A model generated the notes under the pieces. It was not told the DNA's origin, did no database searches, and was given only the letters and a program-made list of their open reading frames with translations. Below are positions 16,227 to 25,276 of a stretch of DNA of 64,000 nt, one piece after another. The stretch is from Rhodanobacter denitrificans (lineage in GTDB: Bacteria; Pseudomonadota; Gammaproteobacteria; Xanthomonadales; Rhodanobacteraceae). The translations under genes were made by a program, and so were the position numbers. The stretch lies in contig QFPO01000008.1 in the NCBI GenBank assembly GCA_003241385.1, positions 128,182-192,181 on the forward strand. Direction: 5' to 3'. Numbering within the stretch: the stretch's first letter is position 1; the number at the start of each line of letters is the position of its first letter.

Positions 16227-18265
16227 GCCGAACTCCGTGAAGGGTGGGAAATACGGTCCAGCGACACCGCGACGAGGGTGATGTCGTCGCGCTGCGCCAG
16301 CCCGTCTCGATAGTCCGCGAGCCGCTGCGCCAGCGTCGCCGCGAGCGCGGCCAGCGGCTGGTGCTGCGCGTCGCGCAGCCACTCGGCCAGACGCGCACGG
16401 CCGACCGCGAAGCCGCGCTCGCCGCCGTTCTGGTCGAGGATACCGTCGGTGAACAGATAGTGGCGTTGCCCAGGTCGCAGTGCGACCGGCTGGTTCGTGA
16501 AGGCCGCGTCGGCCGGCGTGCGCCGATAGCCGATGCTGTGGCGGTCGCCCTTGAGCGCGAGCAGCGTGCCGTCGGCCTCGCCGATCCACAGGCCGAGCTT
16601 GGCGCCGGCGAACGTCGCGCGGCGGCGGCCCGGCGCGACGTGCAGCAGCGCCAGATCCAGGCCGTTGTCGCCGCCGGCGCCGCGGCCGCTCTCGAGCAGC
16701 GCGCGCAGGCCGCGGTTGAGGTCGGACAGGATCGCGGCGGGGTCGTGCATGCCGCGCTCGGCGACCGCGCGATCGAGCAGGGCCTTGGCGGCCATCGTCA
16801 TGCAGGCGCCCGGCACGCCGTGGCCGGTGCAGTCGCCGACCGCGAGCAGACAGCCGTCCTCGCCGTCGGCGTACAGCGCGTAGAAGTCGCCGCCGACGAC
16901 GTCGCGCGGCTGCCACAGCACCGCGCCGTCGTCGAATAGCCGCGCGAACTCGGCCGGCTTGGCGAGCAGCGCGGCCTGGATCAGCCGCGCGTACTCGATG
17001 CTGTCCATGATCTTGCGGTTGCTGGCCTCGAGCAGCGTGTTGGCGCGCTGCAGCGCGTCGGTGCGCGCGGCGACCTTGTCCTCGAGGTTGTGCGTGTAGT
17101 CGCCGATCGTCGCGGTCATCTCGTTGAACGAGGCGGTCAGCTGGCCGATCTCGTCGGGGCGGTCGACCGCCAGTGCGGTCGCGTAGTTGCCGGACGCGAC
17201 CTCGCGCGTGTGCCGCGTCAACCGCGCCAGGCGCGCCAGCACCAGGCGGTTCAGCAGCCAGGAGACGATCAGGATCGTCGCCAGCAACGCGACGCCGAGC
17301 ACGATCAGGATCGGCCGGAACGTCTCCAGCCGCACGACCTCGGCCGGATCGACGACGACGATCGTCGCCCAGCGGATCTCCGGCAGGTAGCTGATCGCCG
17401 CCAGCCGGCGCCGGCCCTCGACGGTCAGCGCGAGCTGCGCATCGCCGGGCTGGCCGGTGCGTGCCAGCGCATCGAGCGCGGCGCGCAGCCGGTCCCGTTC
17501 GGCCGGGTCGGACACCAGGTCGTAGACCGTCTTGCGCAGCCGCTCGTCGCGCGTGGTCGCGTTGCTCTCGATCAGCGCGCCGTCCGGATGCCCCTGCAGC
17601 GTGCCGCCCTCGTCGCTCAGCCACACTTCCACGCCGGGATCGGCGCTGCGCACGATCTCGCGCAGGAACGCCGACAGGTCCAGGCCGCTGCCGCCGACGC
17701 CGAGCTTGGCGCCGTCCTCGCCGTGGACGATCGCGTTGATCCAGATCTTGGTGACGCCCAGCTGCGGATTGTTGTCGACGTGCAGGTCGAAGCGGTCGAC
17801 CTTCTCGATCGTCGCGAAGTACCAGGCCAGCGTCGGATCGGCCGGATCGAGCCGGTAGCGCAGCTCGCGGCCGGCGAACTCGTTCTCGGCGTTGTTGAAG
17901 TAGTAGTTGCGCGAGCGGTCGATCGCGAAGAAGTAGCTGTGGTCGGCGAACAGCTCGCGGTAGCTGTCGAGCTCGGCCAGCGCCAGGCGGCGCAGTTCGG
18001 GATTCTCCTCGTCGGCCGCCCACTGCCGCAGCAGCGGCGAGGCGACCAGCTTCTGCGCGAGCACCAGCTCGCGCTGGATCCGCGCGAGGATGCGTCCGCG
18101 CGACTGGCTCGCGTACTGCTTGGCATAGCCGGCGCCGAGGCTTTCGATGATGCCGTCGGCCACGCGCAGGAAGCCGGCCACCGACAGCGCGCCGACGCCG
18201 AGGAAGACGCCGACGACCAGCAGCAGGAACCGGCCGCGCAGGCTCGAGAACCGCGCCGCGCTCAC
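16223..18265 (-). CDS. siaA: SiaA-type membrane PP2C/SpoIIE phosphatase with sensor domain
   Basis: A 680-residue inner-membrane signal protein: transmembrane segment 1 at about 13-34, a large periplasmic sensor of Cache type (35-315), transmembrane segment 2 at about 318-338, HAMP (338-392), coiled coil, then a PP2C-like SpoIIE domain (about 440-670). The latter has D-V-V-G-G-D-F-Y-A-L and V-G-D-C-T-G-H-G-V-P-G-A, the metal-binding Asp motifs. It should dephosphorylate SiaC in response to an external signal and so switch on c-di-GMP synthesis. I chose GTG 18265 because GTGA (18262-18265) overlaps the stop of the upstream outer-membrane gene; the frame is open further to 18334 but would overlap that gene for no reason. 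P. aeruginosa SiaA is of similar size (about 660). Confidence 0.9.
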   Translation of the reverse strand: MSAARFSSLRGRFLLLVVGVFLGVGALSVAGFLRVADGIIESLGAGYAKQYASQSRGRILARIQRELVLAQKLVASPLLRQWAADEENPELRRLALAELDSYRELFADHSYFFAIDRSRNYYFNNAENEFAGRELRYRLDPADPTLAWYFATIEKVDRFDLHVDNNPQLGVTKIWINAIVHGEDGAKLGVGGSGLDLSAFLREIVRSADPGVEVWLSDEGGTLQGHPDGALIESNATTRDERLRKTVYDLVSDPAERDRLRAALDALARTGQPGDAQLALTVEGRRRLAAISYLPEIRWATIVVVDPAEVVRLETFRPILIVLGVALLATILIVSWLLNRLVLARLARLTRHTREVASGNYATALAVDRPDEIGQLTASFNEMTATIGDYTHNLEDKVAARTDALQRANTLLEASNRKIMDSIEYARLIQAALLAKPAEFARLFDDGAVLWQPRDVVGGDFYALYADGEDGCLLAVGDCTGHGVPGACMTMAAKALLDRAVAERGMHDPAAILSDLNRGLRALLESGRGAGGDNGLDLALLHVAPGRRRATFAGAKLGLWIGEADGTLLALKGDRHSIGYRRTPADAAFTNQPVALRPGQRHYLFTDGILDQNGGERGFAVGRARLAEWLRDAQHQPLAALAATLAQRLADYRDGLAQRDDITLVAVSLDRISHPSRSSA

Positions 18266-19011
18266 GGCAGCACCCGCTTGAGCATCAGCTGCGGCACGCT
18301 GACCGCGAGCGCGTCGTTGCGGTGGTAGTACCACTCCAGGCCGGCGTACCAGCGCCCGGGCCGGCCGCCGAGGCCGCGGCCGACGTCGTTGAGCAGGCGT
18401 GGCTGGAACACCACGTCGGTGCCGTCGCGATCGGTGCCGGCCAGATCGAGGAAGCCTTCGCTGGACCAGCCCGAATCGGCGTCGCCGAGCACGGCGCTCC
18501 AGAACACCGTCAGCTGCGCGGTCGGCCGGTTGACGGTGTCGTCGCGCCAGTAGAGGTTGGCGCCGAACGCGGTGAATCCCGGCAGCGCGAAGTCGGCGCC
18601 GAAGCCGATCAGGCCGGCGCGGAAACCGTCGTCACCGGCATTGATCTGGCTGGCCAGGTAGACCGCGCGCAGCGCGCCCGCATCCATGTCGCCCCGACCG
18701 AGCCGCAGGCGCGGCTGCCATTCGGCGTAGACCTGGGTCGAGCGGTCGCGGCGGTCGCCGTCGAAATCGACCAGCCGGCCGCCGTTGACGTCGACGAACA
18801 AGAAGCTGTCGCCCCAGTCGCGCACGCTGAGCGTCTCGAACGTGAACGTGGCGAGGCCGCCGCCGCCCGAGTTCGCGCCGGTGTAGCGATCGTCGAATCC
18901 GTGACCGTAGAGCAGCTGGACGTTGCTGCTGTCCCAATCGCCCGCGACCGCCGTGCCGAGACTGCCGGCCAGGCATGCGCACGCCAGCGACACGCCGGCC
19001 CGTAGAACCAT
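18262..19011 (-). CDS. Tsx/OmpK-like outer-membrane channel
   Basis: A 249-residue beta-barrel candidate with a Sec signal peptide (cleavage near A-V-A-G-D, about residue 24). The mature start N-V-Q-L-L-Y-G-H-G-F and the following F-E-T-L-S-V-R-D-W-G-D-S-F-L-F-V-D-V resemble nucleoside-specific Tsx/OmpK porins (PF03502). Alternating hydrophobic strands run through the whole length, and the last residues L-M-L-K-R-V-L-P replace the usual terminal Phe. It is the first gene of the sia transcript, and its stop overlaps the siaA start, which is not part of the Pseudomonas siaABCD arrangement as I know it. A role in letting the SiaA signal molecule into the periplasm is inferred only. Confidence 0.65.
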   Translation of the reverse strand: MVLRAGVSLACACLAGSLGTAVAGDWDSSNVQLLYGHGFDDRYTGANSGGGGLATFTFETLSVRDWGDSFLFVDVNGGRLVDFDGDRRDRSTQVYAEWQPRLRLGRGDMDAGALRAVYLASQINAGDDGFRAGLIGFGADFALPGFTAFGANLYWRDDTVNRPTAQLTVFWSAVLGDADSGWSSEGFLDLAGTDRDGTDVVFQPRLLNDVGRGLGGRPGRWYAGLEWYYHRNDALAVSVPQLMLKRVLP

Positions 19012-19067
19012 CGATTGCCCCCGAGGAGCCTGGCCGCTTCAGGTCGGCCCTGGACCCGGGTATGCAA

Positions 19068-19077
19068 GGCGTACGCC
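19068..19077 (-). promoter_or_regulatory. Perfect 10-base palindrome in the leader of the sia operon
   Basis: GGCGTACGCC lies about 57 bases upstream of the first gene of the sia operon, in a slightly A/T-richer region (19061-19095) that should hold its promoter. No clear -35/-10 pair was found. It may be an operator or chance. Confidence 0.2.
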
Positions 19078-19189
19078 AAAGTGAGAAAACGTGAGCGGCA
19101 GCGGCTTCGCGACCGTTCCGGCGGGCGGCGCGCCCGCGCCGGCGCGCAATCGCTGTCAGGTCTTGACGCTGGCGCGCCGGCGGCGCGGC

Positions 19190-20614
19190 TCAGCGGCCGA
19201 GCCGGACCAGCTCGAGCAGACGGCCGGTGACCGACTGCACTGCGAACGGATCGATACCGCCGGCCTGGCTGTTGGCCATCGCGACGACGACGTAGGGGTC
19301 TTCGCCGGCGTTCTCGAGCATCCAGGCGTGCGTCAGCACGTGATAGCCGCCCGCGCCCGAGCTCAGGCTGCCGCCCTTGTACCAGACCCGGTCCCAGCCG
19401 CGGCGCACGTCCGGCTGCGCGACCTGGGCACCGAGCGCCGCGTCGACCGTCGCCAGGGCCTCCGACCCCTGCGGCAGCCGGCGCAGCTGGCCGAACGCGC
19501 GGCAGACGTCGAGCGGACTGGCGCGCCAGGTGCCGCCGGTCAGCAGATCGGTATGGAAGTACGGACCACCGTTGTTCGGGCCGAGCGGCTCGATCCGCTC
19601 GGTCAGGAACTGCTGCTTGTAGGCCTGGCTACCCTGCACGTAGCCGAGTGCCTCGGCCAGCGGGAACGAACGGAACACGTGGAACTGCTCGCTGATGTTG
19701 AGAAACGGCAGCAGCAGGTCCGGCTCGGCGACGCCGTAGGCATCGACCACCTGGGTCAGCGCGGCGCGGCCGACGCGCTCGTGCAGCAGGTCGGTCGCGG
19801 TGTTGTCGCTGATGCCGATCATCAGCGTCGCCAGTTCGGCGATCGTGAACGGCGTGCCGACCGGCTCGGCATTGATGATGCCGCCGGGCGCGATCTCCGA
19901 GGCGACCATCGGCAGCGCTTCGGCCGAGGCGATCGGACCGGCCGCAATGCCGCGGCCGAGCGCGCCGAGCACCCAGAGCTTGAAGACCGACGCGGTCGCG
20001 CGCGGCGCATCGGCCTGATGGCCGTCGATCGCGGTGCAGGCGCCGCCGGCGCCGATGCGGCCGACCAGCAGCGCCGGATTCGACGACAGCGTCGCGAACC
20101 TGGCGACCGCCTGGCTCATCGTCAGCGTGCGGTCGACCGGATACTGCACGCTGCCGCCGTAGCCGCTGACGCCGAGCAGCGTGATCCGGCCGCCGTCCGC
20201 GTAGCGCGTGCCGAACGAGACGAAACCCGACGGCGGGCCGCTGCCGGGCGAGTCGATCACGACGGTCGCGCGCACCGGCGTCACGCCGATCACGTCGGTG
20301 ATGCGCGCGTCCGGGTAGCTGCTGCGCACCGAGTCGATGAAGGTCCGGGTCGCCTCGGCCGATGTCTGCGCGAGCCAGGCCGGATCGAAATGCGCATCGA
20401 TCTCGGCGATCGTCGTGGTCTGGCCGGCGGCCAGTTCGCCGATCAGCCAGCGCAGCTGGTCGGCGGCCGGTCCCGGCGGCAGCTGGAACTCACCGTCGAC
20501 GACCGGAAACAGCGGCGCGATCGACGGCGGCTCGAACCCGTCGACGAACAGCGGCCGCGCCTGCGCGGACGCCGCGACCAGCAGACCGAACAACACCCCG
20601 ATGCCTCGATTCAT
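19190..20614 (-). CDS. Exported class A-like serine hydrolase with N-terminal FVDGFE tag
   Basis: A 474-residue protein with a Sec signal peptide (to about residue 20). The beta-lactamase class A triad is present: S-V-F-K (Ser209, Lys212), S-D-N (269-271) and K-G-G near residue 410 (W-Y-K-G-G). The protein is much longer than a lactamase (about 290): residues 35-190 form an extra N-terminal part with a DUF-like alpha/beta pattern, as in several Actinobacteria/Xanthomonadales serine hydrolases. Directly after the signal peptide stands P-L-F-V-D-G-F-E-P-P, matching the C-terminal tails of two other secreted proteins of this window. No Glu166-type motif was identified, so beta-lactam hydrolysis is uncertain. 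ATG 20614 is preferred over the upstream in-frame start because it gives a clean signal peptide. Confidence 0.8.
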   Translation of the reverse strand: MNRGIGVLFGLLVAASAQARPLFVDGFEPPSIAPLFPVVDGEFQLPPGPAADQLRWLIGELAAGQTTTIAEIDAHFDPAWLAQTSAEATRTFIDSVRSSYPDARITDVIGVTPVRATVVIDSPGSGPPSGFVSFGTRYADGGRITLLGVSGYGGSVQYPVDRTLTMSQAVARFATLSSNPALLVGRIGAGGACTAIDGHQADAPRATASVFKLWVLGALGRGIAAGPIASAEALPMVASEIAPGGIINAEPVGTPFTIAELATLMIGISDNTATDLLHERVGRAALTQVVDAYGVAEPDLLLPFLNISEQFHVFRSFPLAEALGYVQGSQAYKQQFLTERIEPLGPNNGGPYFHTDLLTGGTWRASPLDVCRAFGQLRRLPQGSEALATVDAALGAQVAQPDVRRGWDRVWYKGGSLSSGAGGYHVLTHAWMLENAGEDPYVVVAMANSQAGGIDPFAVQSVTGRLLELVRLGR

Positions 20615-20792
20615 GCGCGCGCTCCGGACAGGACCGATCCCGGTCACGGCGCGGATCGCCGGCGGGTCTGCTGTCATGGCGCGAAAACGCGGCCGACCGG
20701 CTCACGTCGAAGCGCCGCGCCGGCCCGGCGGCACCGGCGCACGGATCGGGCGGACCGGATCGCAGTGAACGGGACGCGCGGCGGCGGCCGGC

Positions 20793-21059
20793 TCAGCGCA
20801 GCTGGCTGTCCTTGCTGCCGCGCCGGTTGTAGCCGCTGAAGACGGCCTGCTCGCGGTCGTGCGCTTCCTGGCAGGCGACGCACAGGCGCACGCCAGGCAC
20901 GGCCTGACGCCGCGCCTCGGGAATCGGCGCGTCGCATTCCTCGCAATGGCGCAGGCTGGCGCCGCGCGGCAACTGGCTGCGCGCGCGCTCGATCGCGTCC
21001 TTGACGGTCGCGTCGATCTGGTCCTGCACGGCACCGTCACCTGCCCAGCCGGTCGCCAT
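20793..21059 (-). CDS. DksA/TraR-family C4 zinc-finger protein (YbiI-like)
   Basis: An 88-residue protein with the four-cysteine zinc finger C-E-E-C (Cys39, Cys42) and C-V-A-C (Cys60, Cys63) preceded by a short helix. Length and the P-E-A-R-R between the pairs match YbiI-type members of the DksA/TraR family. Those lack the long coiled coil of DksA and have no proven role at RNA polymerase. The gene is single, with about 180 bases to the serine hydrolase gene downstream. Confidence 0.88.
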   Translation of the reverse strand: MATGWAGDGAVQDQIDATVKDAIERARSQLPRGASLRHCEECDAPIPEARRQAVPGVRLCVACQEAHDREQAVFSGYNRRGSKDSQLR

Positions 21060-21358
21060 CGCCTGTCTCCATCGAACCTCGCCGCGACATCGCGGCCGAT
21101 CGACAACATGGCATCGGCAGCGGCGAAGTCAAGCCGATCGGGGGCGCCCGGGCCGCGGACGAACCGCCGCCGCGGCAGTGCGTTCGATGGGCGTCGCCGC
21201 CGCGCCGGGCTGCCCGATGCGCATCGAGCTGAACGCGCGCTGTTCATGCACGTGAACCGTGATAGCGGGCAGGCCCCGATTCCGTTCTCTGGAAGCAACC
21301 GCGCAGGACGCGCCGAAGGCGAAGCGCGGTCACCTTCAGACACCCGGGAGAGACCCTC
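21060..21358. other. Leader region of the beta-helix protein gene
   Basis: This 299-base space separates the divergent zinc-finger and beta-helix genes and must hold both promoters. GTGATAGCG near 21260 contains a possible -10 (GATAGC), but no -35 partner was convincing. GGGAGAG just before 21359 is a good ribosome site for the beta-helix gene. Confidence 0.3.
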
Positions 21359-22822
21359 ATGTTCGTGCGTTCCGTGCTCTTCGTCGCCCTGACCGGCGGC
21401 GCTTCGATGGCCACTGCGGCCACCTTCACCGTGTCGAATCTCGCCGACGGCGGCGCCGGCAGCCTGCGCGACGCGGTCGCCCAGGCCAATGCCGCGCCCG
21501 GCGCCGACACGATCGTCTTCCAGCCGGGCCTGGCCGGCACGATCGCGCTGGCCGGCGGCCAGATCACGATCGCCGACAGCGTGACGATCGCCGGTCCCGG
21601 CAAGCATCTGGTCCGCATCGACGCGGCCGGCACCAGCCGCGTGTTCCAGCTCGACAATCCGAACGGCCAGCCGAAGACGTTCGCGATCTCCGGCCTGTCG
21701 GTCAGCGGCGGCGCAATCAACAGCGGTGGCCAGGACAGCGGCGGCGGCCTGTTCTACGAGGACTCCGGCGGCGACCAGATCACGCTGACCGACATGGCCT
21801 TCAACGCGAACACGGCCGGACGCAAGGGCGGTGCGATCAGCGTCAGCGGCGCCGGCCTGCGCCTGGTCCGCGTCGACCTGATCGACAACCACGTGCGCGA
21901 CGGCTTCCAGCCGTCCGGCGGCGCGCTGTACTACGACCGTGGCCTGGTGCAGCTCGAGCACTGCCGCGTGATCGGCAACACCGCCGAGCTCAATGCCGGC
22001 GGCATCCGCCTGTCCTCGCCGGGCGTCAGCGCGATCATCAGCGACAGCCTGATCCAGGACAACACGGCCACGCACACCGGCGGCGGCATCCTGGCCGACC
22101 GCATGAACCAGCTGACGATCGCGCGCAGCGCCTTCGTCGGCAACGTCACCGGCCAGCCGTACGGCGGCGGTCTGTATCTGGCCGCCGTGACCGACGCCGG
22201 CTCGCCGCAGAACGTGATCGAGAACACCACGTTCTCGGACAACCGCTCGCTGCACGACAGCGGCCGCGGCAGCGCGCTGGCGCTGTGGAGCGGCAACCTG
22301 ACGCTGCGCAACAGCACAATCGCCGACAACAAGACCGGCCCGCAGACCGCGCCGACCGGCAACTCCGGCGGCGCCGTGTGGGTCGGCAACGGCGCGACGA
22401 CGCGGCTGACGCTGCAGAGCACGCTGTTCGCCGGCAATACGCACGGCAACCAGGGTGGCCGCTCGGACCTGACGCGCCTGCAGGGCTCGCCGGACAGCCT
22501 GCTCGACGCCGACCACAACGCATTCGAGACGATGCCCGACGCCGGCACGATCAACGGCCTCAACCAGGCCAATCTGTTCGCGATCAATGCGCAGCTGCAG
22601 CCGCTGACGACCTCGCACGGCCGCGGTTTCGTGCCGCTGCATCCGATCGCCAGGACCAGCCCGGTCGTCGACCAGGGCATCAATCCGGGCAACCTGCTCA
22701 ACGACCAGCGCGGCCCGGGCTTCCACCGTGCGTTCTCGTGGCCGAACAATCCGAACGGCGTGCCCGACGTCGGCGCCTACGAGCTGTACGGCGACACGAT
22801 CTTCCGCAACGGCTTCGAATGA
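21359..22822 (+). CDS. Secreted right-handed beta-helix protein with IFRNGFE C-terminal tail
   Basis: A 487-residue protein with a Sec signal peptide (cleavage near A-T-A-A-T, about 21). The mature start F-T-V-S-N-L-A-D-G-G-A-G-S-L-R-D-A-V is the typical opening of polymorphic-outer-membrane-protein/choice-of-anchor-Q type beta-helices. Repeated N-x-T-A and G-G-G-I/L patterns (for example S-G-G-G-L-F, T-G-G-G-I-L, Y-G-G-G-L-Y) mark the helix turns through about residue 400. The protein ends L-Y-G-D-T-I-F-R-N-G-F-E directly before the stop, with no hydrophobic anchor. Probable roles are adhesion or polysaccharide binding; no catalytic residues were recognised. A strong intrinsic terminator follows at 22846. 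Confidence 0.85.
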   Translation: MFVRSVLFVALTGGASMATAATFTVSNLADGGAGSLRDAVAQANAAPGADTIVFQPGLAGTIALAGGQITIADSVTIAGPGKHLVRIDAAGTSRVFQLDNPNGQPKTFAISGLSVSGGAINSGGQDSGGGLFYEDSGGDQITLTDMAFNANTAGRKGGAISVSGAGLRLVRVDLIDNHVRDGFQPSGGALYYDRGLVQLEHCRVIGNTAELNAGGIRLSSPGVSAIISDSLIQDNTATHTGGGILADRMNQLTIARSAFVGNVTGQPYGGGLYLAAVTDAGSPQNVIENTTFSDNRSLHDSGRGSALALWSGNLTLRNSTIADNKTGPQTAPTGNSGGAVWVGNGATTRLTLQSTLFAGNTHGNQGGRSDLTRLQGSPDSLLDADHNAFETMPDAGTINGLNQANLFAINAQLQPLTTSHGRGFVPLHPIARTSPVVDQGINPGNLLNDQRGPGFHRAFSWPNNPNGVPDVGAYELYGDTIFRNGFE

Positions 22823-22845
22823 TCGACCCGGCCTGACCGGCCTCG

Positions 22846-22878
22846 CGCCCGGCACCTCGTGTGCCGGGCGTTTGCTTT
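22846..22878 (+). terminator. Rho-independent terminator of the beta-helix gene
   Basis: A perfect ten-base-pair stem CGCCCGGCAC / GTGCCGGGCG with the loop CTCGT is followed by TTTGCTTT. It starts 23 bases after the stop codon, so it is well placed to end this single-gene transcript. Confidence 0.85.
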
Positions 22879-23239
22879 GCGGCGTCCGGATCGGCCCCGC
22901 CGCTGCGGCACTGCCATTTCGGCAGGCGGAGCTTCGGCGGCCGCCATCGAGCGTTCACATCGATGCCGGCGCGCGACGGTCGCGCCACGATCCGTCCCAG
23001 TCGCGAACACCGTACGTCCCATCCTCTGCGCCGCGTATCGGCCTCGAACGATCCTTCCGCGGCTGTCCTGGACGGGCGGCGTACACGTCCCGCGGCGCAC
23101 GAACGCTCCGCGACGAGACGACTGCGCGAGTGACGGACGGCAGGCCCGTCGACGCACGATCGGTTAGACTGCGCGCCGGGTGCCGCGGCCGTCGCCGCCG
23201 GCAGGACCAGCGCAGGTCGGGCCGCCGCGCGGAGCCGCC
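22879..23239. other. Non-coding stretch upstream of nhaA
   Basis: About 360 bases without a supported gene. TAGACT near 23165-23170 (in GGTTAGACT) could be a -10 box for nhaA; no -35 box was found at the right distance. GGAG at 23231-23234 belongs to the nhaA ribosome site. Confidence 0.35.
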
Positions 23240-23245
23240 GTGCCG

Positions 23246-24550
23246 ATGTCCGACCCGATCCCGTCCTTCGCATTCCCGCGTACCCGCCGCCTCGCCGGGC
23301 GCGCCGCGCTCGCACTGGAGCGCTTCCTCCACGTCGAGGCCGCCAGCGGCATCGTGCTGCTGGCCGCCGCTGCGCTCGCGCTGCTCTGGGCCAATTCGCC
23401 GGCCGCCGACCGCTATCACGCGCTGTGGCATCTGCCGCTGACGCTCGGTATCGGCGACTGGATCCACACCCAGTCGCTGCACTTCTGGATCAACGACGGC
23501 CTGATGACGGTGTTCTTCCTCGTCGTCGGCATGGAGATCCGCCGCGAGATGCACGACGGCGCGCTGTCGAATCTGCGGCTCGCGGCGCTGCCGATCGCCG
23601 CCGCGCTCGGCGGCGTCGTCGCGCCGGCGCTGATCTACGTGGCGTTCAACGCCGCTGCGCCCACGCACGCCGGCTGGGCGATACCGACTGCGACCGATAT
23701 CGCGTTCGCGGTCGGCGTGCTCGCCCTGCTCGGCCGCCGCGTCCCGGCCAACGTGCGCGTCTTCCTGCTGGCGCTGGCGATCATCGACGACATCGTCGCG
23801 GTACTGATCATCGCGCTGTTCTACTCGGGCGGCCTGGCGCCGGGCGGTCTGGCGATCGCGCTCGCCGGCGTCGGTCTCGTGCTGGCGCTGCGCGCACTCG
23901 GCGCGGGTTCGGCCTGGGCCTACGTGCTGCCGGGTGCGGTGATCTGGATCGGCCTGCTGCGGCTCGGCGTGCACCCGACGCTGTCCGGCGTCGTACTCGG
24001 CCTGCTGACGCCGGTGCTGCCGCCGCGCCGCCGGCGCGGCTCCGACGCGGCCGCGATCGATGCGCGGCACGCGGAACCGGAAGCACCGCTCGACGAGGCG
24101 CCGGTCACGCGCGTGCAGCGGGCGCTGCATCCCTGGGTCGCTTACGGTGTGATGCCGCTGTTCGCGCTCGCCAACGCCGGCGTCAGCCTCGGCGGCGTCG
24201 ATCTCGGCGCGGCGGCCGCGCAGTCGGTAATGCTCGGCGTGCTGCTGGGTCTGGTCGTCGGCAAGCCGATCGGCATCGTCGCGGTCAGCTGGGTCGCGGT
24301 CCGGCTCGGCGGCGCGCGCCTGCCGCCGGGCGTGACCTGGGGCGGGGTGTGGCTGATCGGCCTGCTCGCCGGCATCGGCTTCACGATGTCGATCTTCGTC
24401 GCGATGCTCGCATTCGACGACGCCGCCCTGCTCGCCGCGGCCAAGCTCGGCGTCCTGCTGGCCTCGGTGATCGCGGCCTGCATCGGCCTGTGCTGGGGCT
24501 GGCTGCATCTGCGCGGCCGCAGCGGCGACGCGCACAGCGACACGGCCTGA
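23246..24550 (+). CDS. nhaA: Na+/H+ antiporter NhaA
   Basis: A 434-residue inner-membrane antiporter that exports Na+ in exchange for protons. The two functional Asp pairs are visible: T-A-T-D-I-A-F-A (Asp133 equivalent) and I-I-D-D-I-V-A-V (Asp163/Asp164 equivalents). About eleven to twelve hydrophobic segments follow the family pattern. F-F-L-V-V-G-M-E-I-R-R-E and L-H-P-W-V-A-Y-G-V-M-P-L-F-A-L-A-N-A-G are also diagnostic. A charged cytoplasmic insert (about 265-295, with R-R-R-R-G and many acidic residues) makes it longer than E. coli NhaA (388). GTG at 23240 is an alternative start with better spacing to GGAG (five bases against eleven). Confidence 0.93.
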   Translation: MSDPIPSFAFPRTRRLAGRAALALERFLHVEAASGIVLLAAAALALLWANSPAADRYHALWHLPLTLGIGDWIHTQSLHFWINDGLMTVFFLVVGMEIRREMHDGALSNLRLAALPIAAALGGVVAPALIYVAFNAAAPTHAGWAIPTATDIAFAVGVLALLGRRVPANVRVFLLALAIIDDIVAVLIIALFYSGGLAPGGLAIALAGVGLVLALRALGAGSAWAYVLPGAVIWIGLLRLGVHPTLSGVVLGLLTPVLPPRRRRGSDAAAIDARHAEPEAPLDEAPVTRVQRALHPWVAYGVMPLFALANAGVSLGGVDLGAAAAQSVMLGVLLGLVVGKPIGIVAVSWVAVRLGGARLPPGVTWGGVWLIGLLAGIGFTMSIFVAMLAFDDAALLAAAKLGVLLASVIAACIGLCWGWLHLRGRSGDAHSDTA

Positions 24551-24931
24551 GCGCCGCACGCCGATCGGCATCGCCGATGGCGCCGCTACGGTACGAACGC
24601 GTCGCGTCGTCGATGGGGCGGCGGCGGCCGACGCACCCTCTCGCGGTCGTGTTCGGCGCGCTCGCGGAGCGACGGCCATGCGCGCAGCCGCGATGCGTCG
24701 AGACCCGCGATCGCCCGGCTTCGACGCATGCCGCCGGTTCGCCGCTGCGGCCCATGACGGGGCGCGGGGCGCGTGTCGCTCCGACGATCGGACGCTGCTC
24801 GGATGGTCGCGCTCGGCGTGCCGCGGCGACGGCCGTGCATCGCCGTCGACGGCGTCCCCCGCCGCCTACGCACAGCGCCGCGTACCCGCTAGGATCGCGG
24901 GTGCCGGCCGCACGCAGACAGCATCAACGCG
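24551..24931. other. Non-coding stretch between nhaA and the GIY-YIG gene
   Basis: 381 bases with no supported gene, no clear terminator and no promoter pair. Frames open here have arginine-rich translations without recognisable patterns. Confidence 0.4.
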
Positions 24932-25225
24932 ATGAACCCCACCGCTGCACCACATCGCCCGTGGTTTCTGTACCTGATCGAATGCCGCAACGGCGCCTAC
25001 TACGCCGGCATCGCGATCGACGTGGACGCGCGCTACGCGGCGCATCTGCGCGGCACCGGCGCGCGCTATACGCGCGCCAATCCGCCCCGGCGCCTGCTCG
25101 GCTGCCGCGCCTATCCGGACCGTGCCTCGGCATCGCGCGCCGAATGGCGAATCAAGCAGCTGTCGCGCTCGGCCAAGCTGGCCTATCTGCTGGAACCGAA
25201 CGAGGACGCGGCGCCGACGGCGTGA
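24932..25225 (+). CDS. GIY-YIG domain protein (UPF0213/YhbQ-like)
   Basis: A 97-residue single-domain protein of the GIY-YIG nuclease superfamily. W-F-L-Y-L-I-E-C (GIY half) and Y-Y-A-G-I-A (YIG half) are followed by the conserved R-Y-A-A-H and G-A-R-Y-T-R, and by a Glu in R-A-E-W-R-I-K. This matches the small YhbQ/UPF0213 group, for which DNA-related endonuclease activity has been reported for some members. The first hit after nhaA; it converges on the exopolysaccharide locus with a 51-base gap. Confidence 0.88.
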   Translation: MNPTAAPHRPWFLYLIECRNGAYYAGIAIDVDARYAAHLRGTGARYTRANPPRRLLGCRAYPDRASASRAEWRIKQLSRSAKLAYLLEPNEDAAPTA

Positions 25226-25276
25226 GCATGCCGCCCGCGTCGCGACCGGCCGACGCCGGCGCGCGTGCAGGCGCCG

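Noticed and set aside
19190..20614. Calling the class A-like hydrolase a beta-lactamase resistance gene
   Set aside because: SxxK, SDN and KGG are present, but the protein is far longer than lactamases and no Glu166-type motif was identified, so the name would overstate the evidence.
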